Below, piece after piece: positions 40,248 to 50,430 of a stretch of 64,000 nt of DNA. The position numbers and the translations under genes are program-made. Below the pieces are notes generated by a model. It ran no database searches and had not been told where the DNA came from. It saw only the letters and a list, made by a program, of their open reading frames with translations. Numbering within the stretch: position 1 is the first letter of the stretch; each line of letters opens with the position of its first letter. The stretch comes from Paulinella micropora (lineage: Eukaryota; Cercozoa; Imbricatea; Euglyphida), in NCBI GenBank assembly GCA_009731375.1, contig BJOX01000336.1:532220-596219 (forward strand), read 5' to 3'.

Positions 40248-41210
40248 GTAAAAAGAGAATAAAATATAGAACTGGAACGGGTGTCCTCGCCCGCTTTACT
40301 GCTATATGGACAACGGATGATACAAAAGATTACTATTCATATATTGGAATAGGAAATGAACTCGTTGATGGATTTTATTTCTACAAAAATAGAGCAGGAA
40401 TGAATATTGCGCATTGTAAAGGAGGTGTCGTAGATTATATTGACCAAGCAGACTGGGATGACCCGTGCGATGGAACTTCGGCTATGCCAGAAGTAGTTTG
40501 GAGCAGAGGAAATGTATTTCAAATTCAATTTCAGTATCTTGGGTTTGGTGCTATTAAGTTTTATATTGAAAATCCCATAACAGGATTATTTCAATTAGTT
40601 CATATGATTGACTATGCGAATGCTAATACTGGGGTAAGCCTGCGAAATACGACATTACCTTTTACAGCAGTAATGAAAAATGATGCAGCGATTGGAATAC
40701 AAACTCTTAAAACAGCGAGTGCCAGTTTATTCATTGAGGGGTCAAATACTATTAATACTAGCATAACAAATTCAATTGAGGGTAGTGACGTTGCTCACAC
40801 CACAGAAAGACCAATTGAGTATAAGAAATAAGGCAAAATATGATAGTGGTGGTGCTAACTTAGACAATTATTCATTAGTATATCCATCATTGATAAGTAT
40901 TAGTAATGAAGACGGAAAAACAAATAAAGCAAGAATGGTGTTGAATGGAACATCAACTGGAGCAGTGTATGCAGATGTAGATACGAAATATTCAATAGTT
41001 GATACCGACACAACAGCGACTGCTATTGCCAACGGAACGACGATTTTTAAAATATATGTTAATGCTGATTCAACTCAACAAATCAATCTAAGAAATTATG
41101 ATATTTATCTGTCTCCAAGTGATGTATTAACCTTTACACAGAAATCCGTTTCCACTACTAATAATGGTGGAAATGTCAATATTATCGCTAATTTTATAGA
41201 AGACCAATAG
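40241..41210 (+). pseudogene. Virion-surface-type beta-rich protein, no start and one frameshift
   Basis: The frame is open from 40241, abutting the capsid stop, but has no ATG until 40400. Conserved-looking sequence (YRTGTGVLARFTAIWTT) lies upstream of that ATG, so the 5' end has been lost or displaced. It continues (FQIQFQYLGFGAIKFYIENP) to 40831, then shifts frame to 40840-41210 (KYDSGGANLDNYSLVYPS ... NIIANFIEDQ). The GTGVLARFTA pattern occurs in proteins of uncertain role in several viral groups, which I take as a capsid-decorating or attachment protein. That assignment is from memory of the pattern and should be treated as tentative. Confidence 0.6.
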
Positions 41211-41312
41211 ATATTTACAAATCCGCACTTTCGCCTTCGGCTTTCGTGCGGTTTGTAAACATCGTTTAAAAGTAAATAATAATAAAAATAATAAGCGGAA
41301 AGCGATGTATCA
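41211..41312. terminator. Hairpin between convergent viral gene blocks
   Basis: AAATCCGCACTTTCG pairs with CTTTCGTGCGGTTT (about 41219-41254), followed by TGTAAACATCGTTT. The stem shares its CCGCAC...TTTCG core with the hairpin near 37950, and the AAACATCG motif recurs. It lies exactly where the plus-strand structural genes meet the minus-strand replication genes, as expected for a bidirectional transcript end. Confidence 0.6.
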
Positions 41313-41529
41313 TCAGAGATATTTTTTTACCGCATCTTTGTTATTAAAATAGGGTTGTTGAATTAAATATTCAAGGTATGGTTTATCAATCTTAGCGACA
41401 TCTTCAATTTTGATTTTTTTTATACTTACCATATTGAAGAAAAATATCGGTTTCATTTTGTGCTATCTCAGTAATTCCAGTCTCTTTTAAATCAGTCTCC
41501 TTAAAAGGTGTGCTTGGTTCTTCGTCCAT
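41313..41529 (-). pseudogene. FGKYKGK-type small protein, frameshifted paralogue
   Basis: On the minus strand the frame from 41529 reads MDEEPSTPFKETDLKE to LQYGKYKK and then leaves frame in an A-run near 41420. The other frame continues with KIEDVAKIDKPYLEYLIQQP to a stop at 41313. It parallels the intact gene at 41775-42062. The start codon overlaps the stop of the next upstream minus-strand gene (TAATGG). Confidence 0.6.
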
Positions 41530-41744
41530 TATTTTTCTAATGTCGCAAATGTTGATTTATCTTGCAAATCAACATTGGATGGAATAACTACTTTCACATT
41601 ATCATCACGTGGCTTGTATTGCTCATAGAAAGAAAAAATGTCAGGTTTAGTCCATTTAATCGTAGGCTTTTTAATGTCGCTGTCAATGTTCCATTTTTCA
41701 ATTTCGTTTAAGTAGTCCTGTTTGGTGTTCAGGTCAGTCATCAT
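41529..41744 (-). CDS. Small hypothetical viral protein
   Basis: This intact 71-residue frame (MMTDLNTKQDYLNEIEKWN) ends in a stop overlapping the next gene's ATG, an operon-like arrangement on the minus strand. The composition is charged and soluble, with no recognised domain. Confidence 0.5.
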   Translation of the reverse strand: MMTDLNTKQDYLNEIEKWNIDSDIKKPTIKWTKPDIFSFYEQYKPRDDNVKVVIPSNVDLQDKSTFATLEK

Positions 41745-41774
41745 ATATATATTTAGATATTATATTATTTTTTA

Positions 41775-42062
41775 TTACATATATTTTTTTACTTCACTTT
41801 TAATGTCTGTAAATTTCTCAAACCACGGCTGACGGATAACCCATTCCAAATATGGCTTATCGATAACCGCTACATCTTGAATTTTCTTCCCGCGATATTT
41901 ACCAAATGGAAAAGTATCCTTTGGTTTTGATGAATTACTATTCTCAATTTCCTTTATTTGGTCTTGAATTACCTTTTGAATATCTTTCAATGTGAAGGTT
42001 TCATTTTTTGTTTCAATTGAAAGTTTTTCAAACTTCTCGCATAGTCTGGTGAGGGTGGTCAT
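41775..42062 (-). CDS. FGKYRGK-domain small protein (DUF3820-like)
   Basis: This intact 95-residue protein has an N-terminal helix and a C-terminal DTFPFGKYRGKKIQDVAVID...YLEWVIRQPWF segment. The F-G-K-Y/H-x-G-K...Y-L-x-W pattern matches small domains found alone or at the C-terminus of exodeoxyribonuclease-type proteins (DUF3820/ExoX C-terminal-like). They may bind nucleic acid or protein. It lies just downstream of the DNA polymerase on the same strand, consistent with a replication-linked role. A frameshifted paralogue follows at 41313-41529. Confidence 0.6.
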   Translation of the reverse strand: MTTLTRLCEKFEKLSIETKNETFTLKDIQKVIQDQIKEIENSNSSKPKDTFPFGKYRGKKIQDVAVIDKPYLEWVIRQPWFEKFTDIKSEVKKYM

Positions 42063-42126
42063 TGGTCTATATAGACTGGTAAAAAGATTTTATTGAAAAA
42101 AATTAATTACCTTTTTACTCTTGCCT

Positions 42127-45100
42127 TTAAAATCCGTAAGGCAGTGTAGAGATATGGTTCTCTTTGATCGGCTGTATGACTCTTTTTGTGTAAGTAAATG
42201 AGAATATCTTTTTCAAATGTTCGGAGGTAATCGTTTTGTCTTTTTTGTTCCTCGTAATTTTGCTGTGGTTGTGTATTGCTACATTTCCATTCTCAGCCAC
42301 ATTCTTTGCTATGTGCTTTTCTCCTTCTGTCTCCAATAATGCTTCTAATTCCTCATATGCTTTTTTTGATAGTTCTTCGTCCTTTATTCCAAGACCATTA
42401 CTTATCGCACTAAACATATTTACCAAGTTCAGTTTCCTGCAAGTGTCGTACTAGTTCATAGAAAAGCCTTTCAGTTTCATTTTTGTTGTGCCGTCGTTTA
42501 GTATGTAGCCGTAGGACTTAGGCCCCGAGCCCACAAATGTAGTTATCTTTCTGCTTACTTTTGTCTTTTTGTCTATTAGTTCGTCTGTCCATTGTCCTAA
42601 TAAGTCACCCGTCGGCATTGTTGTCTGTCCTTGTTTTTCATCAACTGAATATATTATGCTGTCTGTGTCGTGATATAATACCCTGTCTCCCAATCTATCC
42701 ATCATATCATACAATCTCATTTGTGCGTGTGCTGTTGTGAATAAAGCCACACATATGTTTGTGCTGTAAGGGACTGACACTTTTTCGGGGTGTAGATTGT
42801 AGGATAGTTCAAGGCATTCTTTATTTATCATATTGATTGAGATTTCGTTTATGTCTTTGTCATTTAGTATTTTGTATAATTCTGCCACACTCCTGACGAT
42901 TGTCGTTTGTGTCTTGTTGCTTTGTTGTCCAAACTTTCCCCACAGAGAATTCAGACATAATTTTGCGACTGCCCTCCTTCCTTCATTCTTTTCTATTTTG
43001 CTTTTGTCCAACTTAAAACCCATCTTTTCCTCATAGTCCTTTATGTAATTGTCTTTTTGTTCCTCCGTTTCTACATTTGACGAGTAGCCACTTGCCTCTT
43101 GCTTTACTTGTAGAAAGGTTTTTATGTAGTCTTTGAATAGGGTTGTTGTTTGTTGTTCCCAGTGCCACACCTCATAAACTTTTAATAACATTATAACCTT
43201 TTTCCATTGCTTTATAAATGTGTGGTGTTGCCCAACTGCCTGTGAGTGCCCTCTCTGTGTCGTCGTGCTGACATTTGTCCTGTAAGTTTTCCTTTCCACA
43301 CTTATTACATAAATAATACATCATCTTTCCTCTATCTTGACAGGGTAGGACAGGGTGAATTAGTCCCCTAGGCGGTAGCATTTTTACTTTGGCTAATCCA
43401 AATGCTGTCTTTTGATTTAACATTTGTAAATCTGCCTTAATTACTTTATGATGTCCGAGAGGGTAGGGATCATAAAACATAACAGACGGATAGAGGGAGC
43501 ATATGTCTATGTATTTGGCGTATTGTTGTTCATATTTTGCCCTCGAATATAAAGATAGAGCATTGTCCTTCCCCCAAACATCGCGTGTCGTGGGTTGATT
43601 GTCTCTTGCTCCATTAATGTCTCTTCTATGTTCCTTTTGAATTCCTGATCTTATTCTGTTCCACTTACAACCCCATATTGTTATTAAATTATTCACTTCC
43701 TCGTGTTGCTTTATTAAAGTTTCCAGTCGTTTTGTTTCCTTGTATAATGGTCCAAATGTCTTATTAACAGATTGCTCTTTATTCATTGATTGCCGTCATA
43801 ACACTCAGGACACCCGTGCCAGTAGCACCCATGAAACTCATATGCAGTTTTTGTCTTTGGGTCATATCCGTCTAAATATGCTTTACCTGCACCTTTTAAA
43901 TATATCATTTTTTCTTTTCCATTTAATCCGTGCTGTATGGTTGTATTGTCTTTCTTCTCTCTGTATGATAGCCACTCCACACACATACGGCTCGTTTTTG
44001 CTTTGTCTGTTCTGTGTGTTGGTATGACTGCTATGCTATCTGTCGGCATATATATTGCTTTATATAATGCGATACAGGTAGATGCGATGGTTGTGTATTG
44101 GAATGGGTCTATGCCAAATTCTAGGAAGCTCTCTCTAAATTTCATACACCCCCTTCTCAATATATCCACATCACTATGACAATCTGCTTCCATTTCTTTT
44201 TTGAAATCAAACACTTTGTCCTTCTGTTCTTCATACCATTTCAGAAATTCTTGTCGTTTATGTTTTGAAAATGTGTTGTAGCCGTAATAGTCCTTGTCTG
44301 GTACTGCCCCTACATAATTTTGATTTGCCTCAGTATTGAAGAAGTGAGGGAAAAATCCTTTGTTTAATTCATCTAAACCAAAAGTTTCAGGGAAATCAGA
44401 TAGAGGCATAGTTAGGAAAGAAAGACTATCAATAAATCTAATCTTACCCACAGCCATCATCATAATCTTACCCCCTTGATATATGACAAATGGTGAAATG
44501 CCTTTTTCTATTAACCACTTAAGCACGAATTGACAATCATAACCCCTCGCATCATGTGCTATGAATGTGAAGTCCTTGTGTTGATTGCCAAATGCCCAAT
44601 TACAAAACTCGTCTATGCTTTTGTGTATAATTGGTGTGCTGTCGGAGGGGGTTCCACCCCTTACCATACCCCCGCTTTCTTGGTTTTGGGTTTGGAAAGG
44701 GGCATCGCCCCTTCCAGTGAAATACTGACTCTCTGAATGGTTAATGATATGTGTGCCTGTTCTTGTGTTGCCTCAAAATCAAAGAACACATATTTATCCG
44801 AAGGCTTATGTATTTCTTTTTGTTTCATATTACACCTATGCTCAAAGGGTTGTAAGATTTTACAATTTTTACATTTGTCATAGCCGCACTTATGTTCGCC
44901 TGTGTATGTCTTAGAGCAGTTAAGACATTTCTTTTTGTTGTCGCATGTGGTGGCTGTGTGATTGTTGAAGCATTCGTCATTTGGAAATTTGCGGTTACAT
45001 TTTTCGCATTGTTTCCATTTTGTTATGTTGTTCTACCACTTACATCCATCCGTAAGGCATATATTACATTTCGCCACACAGGAATGATTATGCTCATAAC

Positions 45101-46149
45101 CTTTCATACACTGCTCACATAAGTTTTGTTTTGATAGGAAGGCCTTCATTCTCACTATGGTGTCGTAATGGTTTTTGGTTTTGAGTATGTATATGTGTTT
45201 GTATGGTTGTTCCTTTTCATCTTTGAATTCAGTTTTATATATTATCTTGTCTGGAAATTCAACAATTGCTATGTTGTATTTTATATGACTAGCAACAGGA
45301 AGACCACATAAATCTTTTATGACACCGGCCTCCTCGTGTAATGTATTTGCCAGTTCGTCCTGTATCCTGCGACCCTTCCTTATTTGTTCGTATTTGTTGT
45401 GTTTCTCTATCTTGGCTGTTGCCACAACGATAGCCCTTGCCAGACATATGTTGTCGTCGTTATTTATTTGGACTCCTTTCTTTTTGTAAATGTCCTCCTG
45501 TGTTATTGCTTTCAATCTAGCCCCTCCCTCTGGCATCCTTACTCCCATAAAATTGAAATCAATTGATTCCATTGTTGCCCCTTCCTCATCCATCACACTT
45601 CGTCGTTTGATTGTAAAATCTTTGTAAGTCTTTCTAATATGTCTTGTAAGTCAAAGTCTTTTACTTTTACAAGTTCATTTTTTGTTTGTAAATTCCACGA
45701 CTCTGGAATAGCCGATATCCTTACTTGTATTTTGTCGTTTGGTTTATATTAAGACTTAAAATCATCTACGATTGTGCCAATCATTTTTATAATATCTTCC
45801 AACGAAAACTTTAAAACCTTTTCAGAAAAGCTTTTATTGATTTTTACATTATACAATGACTGCCCCACTGGTAAATCGTGTTTTATGTCTTGTCGTATTA
45901 AGTTATAACCATTGAAGTCTATGACATTTGGTTCTTCCCTTTTTCGCTCTTTTATTTCCCTTTGTTTTCTGTCGGGCATTACATACTGCTCAGGGTTTGG
46001 TAGTGCCCCTCTTGGTGTTGTTATATCGTAAAACCTCTTGCCGTTGGTTTTTTTACATAGAGTTTGTTTTGCCGTATTTGGAATTGTATGCCCTGTTCTG
46101 TGAGCTTGTCAAGGCTCCAAGTTTGCCCCCCGTAGTCTATGCTTGACAT
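42127..46149 (-). pseudogene. Protein-primed family B DNA polymerase, multiply frameshifted
   Basis: This gene would replicate the linear viral genome from terminal-protein primers. Motifs lie in order on the minus strand: Cys/His clusters near 45040-45120 and 44840-45030, exonuclease Exo I FDFEA (about 44790), Exo II AHDARGYDCQF (about 44545), polymerase motif A YIDICSLYPSVM (about 43500), motif B LCLNSLWGKFGQ (about 42940) and motif C YHDTDSIIY (about 42670). The C-terminus ends LPYGF at 42127. Breaks include frame changes near 46050, 45750, 45600, 45030, 44670, 43790 and 43200, and an in-frame TAG at 42451-42453. Intact length would be roughly 1300 residues, within the range for Polinton-type polymerases. 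Confidence 0.9.
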
Positions 46150-46264
46150 TGTTATATTAGGGTTTTGATTTTTCAAAAATAAAATAAATATATCTATATA
46201 GACATATATATTTTCTATATACCTATATATATTGTATCCTTAACATAAAATTTATATCATTTTT
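46150..46264. other. AT-rich spacer upstream of polymerase
   Basis: A TATATA-rich spacer (TATATATAGACATATATATT-like) between two minus-strand genes. It probably contains the polymerase promoter, but no specific motif is assigned. Confidence 0.4.
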
Positions 46265-46498
46265 CATAGTGCGATATTTAGTCCTTCAACGAGCCTCTGG
46301 AGCTGTTTCATCCTTGCGAGGTCAACCTTCTCCTTTTCCCTTTTCTCCTTGCTTTCTTCGATATAACATCCTTGTTCTTGTAGTAGTAGTCCTTAGCCCT
46401 CTGCTGTGCTTTCTCTCTGTTTTTATATTATAAATTCTCATTCGTTCTGAATTTCTTTGCCGGATTGCTTCGTCTGTAAATACTTTGGTTCTACCCAT
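46265..46498 (-). pseudogene. Small basic coiled-coil viral protein, frameshifted
   Basis: From ATG at 46498 (MGRTKVFTDEAIRQRNSER) the frame is disrupted after about 25 codons. Other frames continue with Lys/Glu-rich helical sequence ending RLVEGLNIAL at 46265. Two or more indels are needed to explain it. The product would be about 77 residues, basic, and of unknown function. It is the last viral gene before the right terminal repeat. Confidence 0.5.
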
Positions 46499-46587
46499 TG
46501 TATGTCTTTGTTTTTGAATTTTTCAAAAACAATAATAATATATATATGTAATATAATTTTTCATTTCTTTAAATAATATTTATTCTT

Positions 46588-46831
46588 TTATTTACCAACT
46601 TTCAATACAAAGCACATTTTTTTTTGGAAAAAGATAAGGGGGCTCAGGACACCACGAAAAAATAAGAAAAGGGGGATAAGGACGCTTAGTATGAATAGTT
46701 TGCGAAAAGGTGCGATTTTCTAGTTTTGCTAGTTTTTGTTGATTAATAGGAGAGCGAAATATGGTGAAATGAGTTAAATTTATGTATATGAATATAAAAG
46801 ATAAGTGTCCTATAGTGGTACCTATAGTAGT
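46588..46831 (-). repeat. Right terminal inverted repeat of the provirus
   Basis: This is the reverse complement of 16381-16617 with scattered differences, ending CCTATAGTAGT. GCATG (46832-46836) follows directly and matches 16375-16379. Confidence 0.93.
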
Positions 46832-46836
46832 GCATG

Positions 46837-47105
46837 GTTGGGCGCCGTGAGGGATCTGCGGAGGTGAGATGGTAAGAAACTGTTAACAAGGGAGACATCA
46901 GAATCAAGCTGTATAGAAGACAGAGCGTGAGGGCGGAGAAGTCCACCCAACGTCCCTCATCAGCTGGCAGGGTATCAACGCGGTTCTCTTCTGCAAAGAA
47001 CACCTGCAGACTTAGCAGCGTCTTGACAATTGCATCATGCTTGAGCTTATCACGTGATGCATGTTGCTTCAGGCACCCGTTATCAGCATGCAGCTCAAGG
47101 AGAGA
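46837..47105 (-). pseudogene. Non-LTR retroelement remnant, right of the provirus (part 1)
   Basis: The minus strand reads LHADNGCLKQHASRDKLKHDAIVKTL and, further on in another frame, SDVSLVNSFLPSHLRRSLTA up to the provirus edge. The H-D-A-I pattern after a Cys/His region recalls the sequence downstream of reverse transcriptase in LINE-type proteins. With 16195-16374 it suggests a retroelement split by the provirus. This is pattern-level evidence only. Confidence 0.35.
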
Positions 47106-47324
47106 GAATGAGTGAAAGACATACCGGCAAACATTGTATGGGAGAATAAGGGAGTTAAGCGGAATAGAAAGAGGATAGGGAGATAAGGAGGATCCGGACG
47201 AGGGAGAGAGAATAGAGACAAGCAATTGCAAGGAGGGAGAAGAGCAAGCAGAGATAGAGGTATCACCAGGGGAGAGGAAAGAGAAAAAAGGAAACAGATT
47301 AGAAGCTTGAGAGTCAGTAGGGGC

Positions 47325-47330
<6 letters not shown>
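47106..47330. other. Purine-rich spacer, no gene
   Basis: GA-rich sequence on the plus strand without a supported gene; it looks like degenerate simple sequence inserted in the retroelement remnant. Confidence 0.4.
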
Positions 47331-47374
<44 letters not shown>

Positions 47375-47820
47375 AGGAGATGAGAGAAGAGGAAGAAACA
47401 GTAAGAGTAAGAGACAAAGGGTTAGAAAGAGATGACGGGGTTGAAGGAGATAGAAGGAAGGAGCATGATGAGATAGAAGGGAAGGAAAAAGGAAAGAAGG
47501 ATGAAAGAGAGGAAGAGTGAGAAAAATGAGAGGAAGAGAGGTTAGATTAAGAAAGGGAGAGAAGAGAGCTCGACGGAGAAGATGAGGAATAGGAGGAAGA
47601 GAAAGAGCAAGAGGAGGAGGAAGAGGAGGAGGAAGTGGAAGAGGAGGAGGAAGAGGAAGAGGAAGAGGAAGAAGAGGAAGAGGAGGAAGAAGAGGAAGAG
47701 GAGGAGGAGGAGGAAGAAGAAGAAGAAGAAGAAGGAGAAGAAGAAGAAGAAGAAGAAGAAGAAGAAGAAGAAGAAGAAGAAGAAGAAGAAGAAGAAGAAG
47801 AAGAAGAAGAAGAGAGTGAC
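47331..47820. repeat. GA, GAGGA and GAA microsatellites
   Basis: A GA run (about 47331-47370), degenerate purine-rich sequence, then GAGGAA and a long GAA run (about 47590-47812). The poly-Glu, poly-Lys, poly-Phe and poly-Leu frames here are artefacts. Confidence 0.95.
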
Positions 47821-47849
47821 TGAAGGTACGTAAGAGTAAGGACGGGAGA

Positions 47850-48258
47850 GAAGGAGAAGGGGAGCGAACAGAAAGCTTAGATAGAGCATGAAAAGAGACA
47901 TCAGTAAGACCTGCGCGACGTTGCCCCATGAGATCCCACTCATCATCATTGATGCAAAAGAGAGGGTGAGATGGGAGGCATGTGAAGGCAATAGAAGTGG
48001 ACTGTGCTGTGTGAAGCTTGCAGCGGACTTGGTAAGTTAGGGATGCATGTTCTGTGGCAGATGCATGCCAGTCGGAGAAACGCTTCGAGTGAGGAAGAGC
48101 GGTGAAGCACTTCTGGAGGTGAGCTTGTTTCAGAGCTCTGCCCTGCAACTTACTGTAAGCCGTACGATAAGCAGACAAAGGGGTGTAATGGAAGATGAGG
48201 TCCTTAAAGGAGACTGGTAGGGAGGCGGCATCGGCAGATTTGCACGAGAAAGGCGAAC

Positions 48259-48260
<2 letters not shown>
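47850..48260 (-). pseudogene. Non-LTR retroelement remnant (part 2)
   Basis: A minus-strand open stretch reads LSAYRTAYSKLQGRALKQAH ... FTCLPSHPLFCINDDEWDLM. The L-P-x-x-P...L-x-D-x-x-F/W...G-x-R-x-G-L pattern is like the post-RT region of LINE-type ORF2. It stops being open at the GAA microsatellite. A host gene fragment is an alternative. Confidence 0.35.
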
Positions 48261-48326
<66 letters not shown>

Positions 48327-48532
48327 TNNNNNNNNNNNNNNNNNNNNNNNNNNNNNNNNNNNNNNNNNNNNNNNNNNNNNNNNNNNNNNNNNNNNNNNNN
48401 NNNNNNNNNNNNNNNNNNNNNNNNNNNNNNNNNNNNNNNNNNNNNNNNNNNNNNNNNNNNNNNNNNNNNNNNNNNNNNNNNNNNNNNNNNNNNNNNNNNN
48501 NNNNNNNNNNNNNNNNNNNNNNNNNNNNNNNN

Positions 48533-48597
<65 letters not shown>

Positions 48598-48605
48598 CCT
48601 AGCGA
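48261..48605. other. Poly-T and 205-base assembly gap
   Basis: A T-run of more than 60 bases, the N gap at 48328-48532, then another T-run of about 65 bases. The sequence is collapsed or unresolved here. Confidence 0.95.
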
Positions 48606-49051
48606 CCCAACCAAGTTTCAAGTTCACCTAACACAGACGCCACAAGGGGGGAGAAAAGCAGGCTCGATAGATGCGCTTTTTAGGCAGTACAGTTTCACTG
48701 AGCCGCCCATATGTATGCCTAACTTGCAGGGTCGATCTAGTAGGCGCGCAGGGCTTGCCGCCACCTGGACCCTGTTGCATACTCATGCACTCCTCCTACC
48801 CTATTGTGTACAGAGCCTCGCGTGGCGGCAAAAGCTGCTAGCCTCCGGGGATTTTTGGTAGACTTTCCCGGGTAGTCCTTGGTGCTTTTTCAGATGGTAC
48901 AAAATTGTTTACTTGTACAATGCTGGAGGCAGGGAGAAGCTAGTCGCTGAAGCTTCGCACCTCTAAACGCGAGAAAAAACCATCGCAAGTTGTTCTTGAC
49001 GTTGAGGATAGTCCCGCCACCACCTTGGCAGTGAGTGATATATCCTTGCTT

Positions 49052-49054
<3 letters not shown>
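48606..49054. other. Unique sequence, no gene recognised
   Basis: Non-repetitive sequence with short frames only. I find no domain, splice-bounded exon or transposon end that I can support. Confidence 0.4.
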
Positions 49055-49088
<34 letters not shown>

Positions 49089-49113
49089 AACACACACTCT
49101 TTCTTTCTTTCTT

Positions 49114-49198
<85 letters not shown>

Positions 49199-49201
49199 TT
49201 C

Positions 49202-49252
<51 letters not shown>

Positions 49253-49280
49253 GTCACACACACACACACACACACACACC
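49055..49280. repeat. CT and CA dinucleotide microsatellites
   Basis: A CT/CTTT run to about 49250 is followed by a CA run (49255-49279). Confidence 0.95.
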
Positions 49281-49690
49281 ATATCGTATTTGTTAAACAA
49301 TCGAGTATTCATTGGATATTAGAAGCTCTTTTGTGTTTTAAGGATAAAAGTGATTGATTCATTCTCTTTCTTCTCTTGTCATCTCTTCTCCTCTCCCCTC
49401 CCCTCCGTCCATACATACATACGATGAGACGAAAAGTTCACCGCACGAACTGTCCACCTACAGAAGTCTGTAAAGAAATCAATAAGCTACGACACCAAAA
49501 TGAAGACTGAATATCGCAATGCTTTCTTGCATATTACCATATATGCGAGCTGTTTGCATTTAGGCGTCTACAACCATGTGCTCTCGGGCATCAGTTGGTA
49601 CATACGCATGTACACCTGCCATACTCACAAAACATATCTAGTGACAGTGGCAATATCCCGATCGACCAAATCTGCACTCCTATCGCTTCT

Positions 49691-49725
<35 letters not shown>

Positions 49726-49805
49726 GCCATCCCTGTTTCCTTTTCCCTACCCGTTCCACATTGCTTCCTTCCCTCGATCCTTCCTTCCTTCCCACTCTCC
49801 CCCCC
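49281..49805. other. Unique sequence with CT run, no gene recognised
   Basis: Mostly unique sequence with a CT tract near 49695-49722 and CCTT repeats near 49765-49795 before the gap. No supported gene. Confidence 0.4.
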
Positions 49806-50430
49806 NNNNNNNNNNNNNNNNNNNNNNNNNNNNNNNNNNNNNNNNNNNNNNNNNNNNNNNNNNNNNNNNNNNNNNNNNNNNNNNNNNNNNNNNNNNNNNN
49901 NNNNNNNNNNNNNNNNNNNNNNNNNNNNNNNNNNNNNNNNNNNNNNNNNNNNNNNNNNNNNNNNNNNNNNNNNNNNNNNNNNNNNNNNNNNNNNNNNNNN
50001 NNNNNNNNNNNNNNNNNNNNNNNNNNNNNNNNNNNNNNNNNNNNNNNNNNNNNNNNNNNNNNNNNNNNNNNNNNNNNNNNNNNNNNNNNNNNNNNNNNNN
50101 NNNNNNNNNNNNNNNNNNNNNNNNNNNNNNNNNNNNNNNNNNNNNNNNNNNNNNNNNNNNNNNNNNNNNNNNNNNNNNNNNNNNNNNNNNNNNNNNNNNN
50201 NNNNNNNNNNNNNNNNNNNNNNNNNNNNNNNNNNNNNNNNNNNNNNNNNNNNNNNNNNNNNNNNNNNNNNNNNNNNNNNNNNNNNNNNNNNNNNNNNNNN
50301 NNNNNNNNNNNNNNNNNNNNNNNNNNNNNNNNNNNNNNNNNNNNNNNNNNNNNNNNNNNNNNNNNNNNNNNNNNNNNNNNNNNNNNNNNNNNNNNNNNNN
50401 NNNNNNNNNNNNNNNNNNNNNNNNNNNNNN
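49806..50430. other. 625-base assembly gap
   Basis: A run of N. It is flanked by pyrimidine-rich simple sequence, which probably caused the gap. Confidence 0.98.

Larger units (their letters stand above)
16381..46831. mobile_element. Integrated Polinton-like / virophage-like DNA virus with nested retrotransposon
   Basis: The element is bounded by inverted repeats (16381-16617 and about 46588-46831) and a GCATG duplication. Without the nested retrotransposon (17205-27593) it is about 20 kb. Diagnostic genes are a retroviral-type integrase, protein-primed DNA polymerase B, packaging ATPase, adenain-like protease, penton-type minor capsid and major capsid protein. The morphogenesis genes lie in the order known from mavirus and Polintons. 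It also carries a phage-like tail-fibre gene with a peptidase S74 domain. Nearly all genes are disrupted, so it is a provirus in decay. The host is unknown, and I cannot choose between a Polinton-like virus and a mavirus-like virophage without phylogeny. Confidence 0.92.

Noticed and set aside
40243-40260. GTAAGT directly at the end of the capsid ORF, as an intron donor joining it to the next gene
   Set aside because: The TAA within it ends the capsid frame normally, no matching acceptor is evident, and introns are not expected in these viruses. Loss of the next gene's start by decay is simpler.
47580-47825. Poly-Glu or poly-Lys protein gene
   Set aside because: It is a GAA/GAGGAA microsatellite readable in all frames, with no start context or flanking domain.
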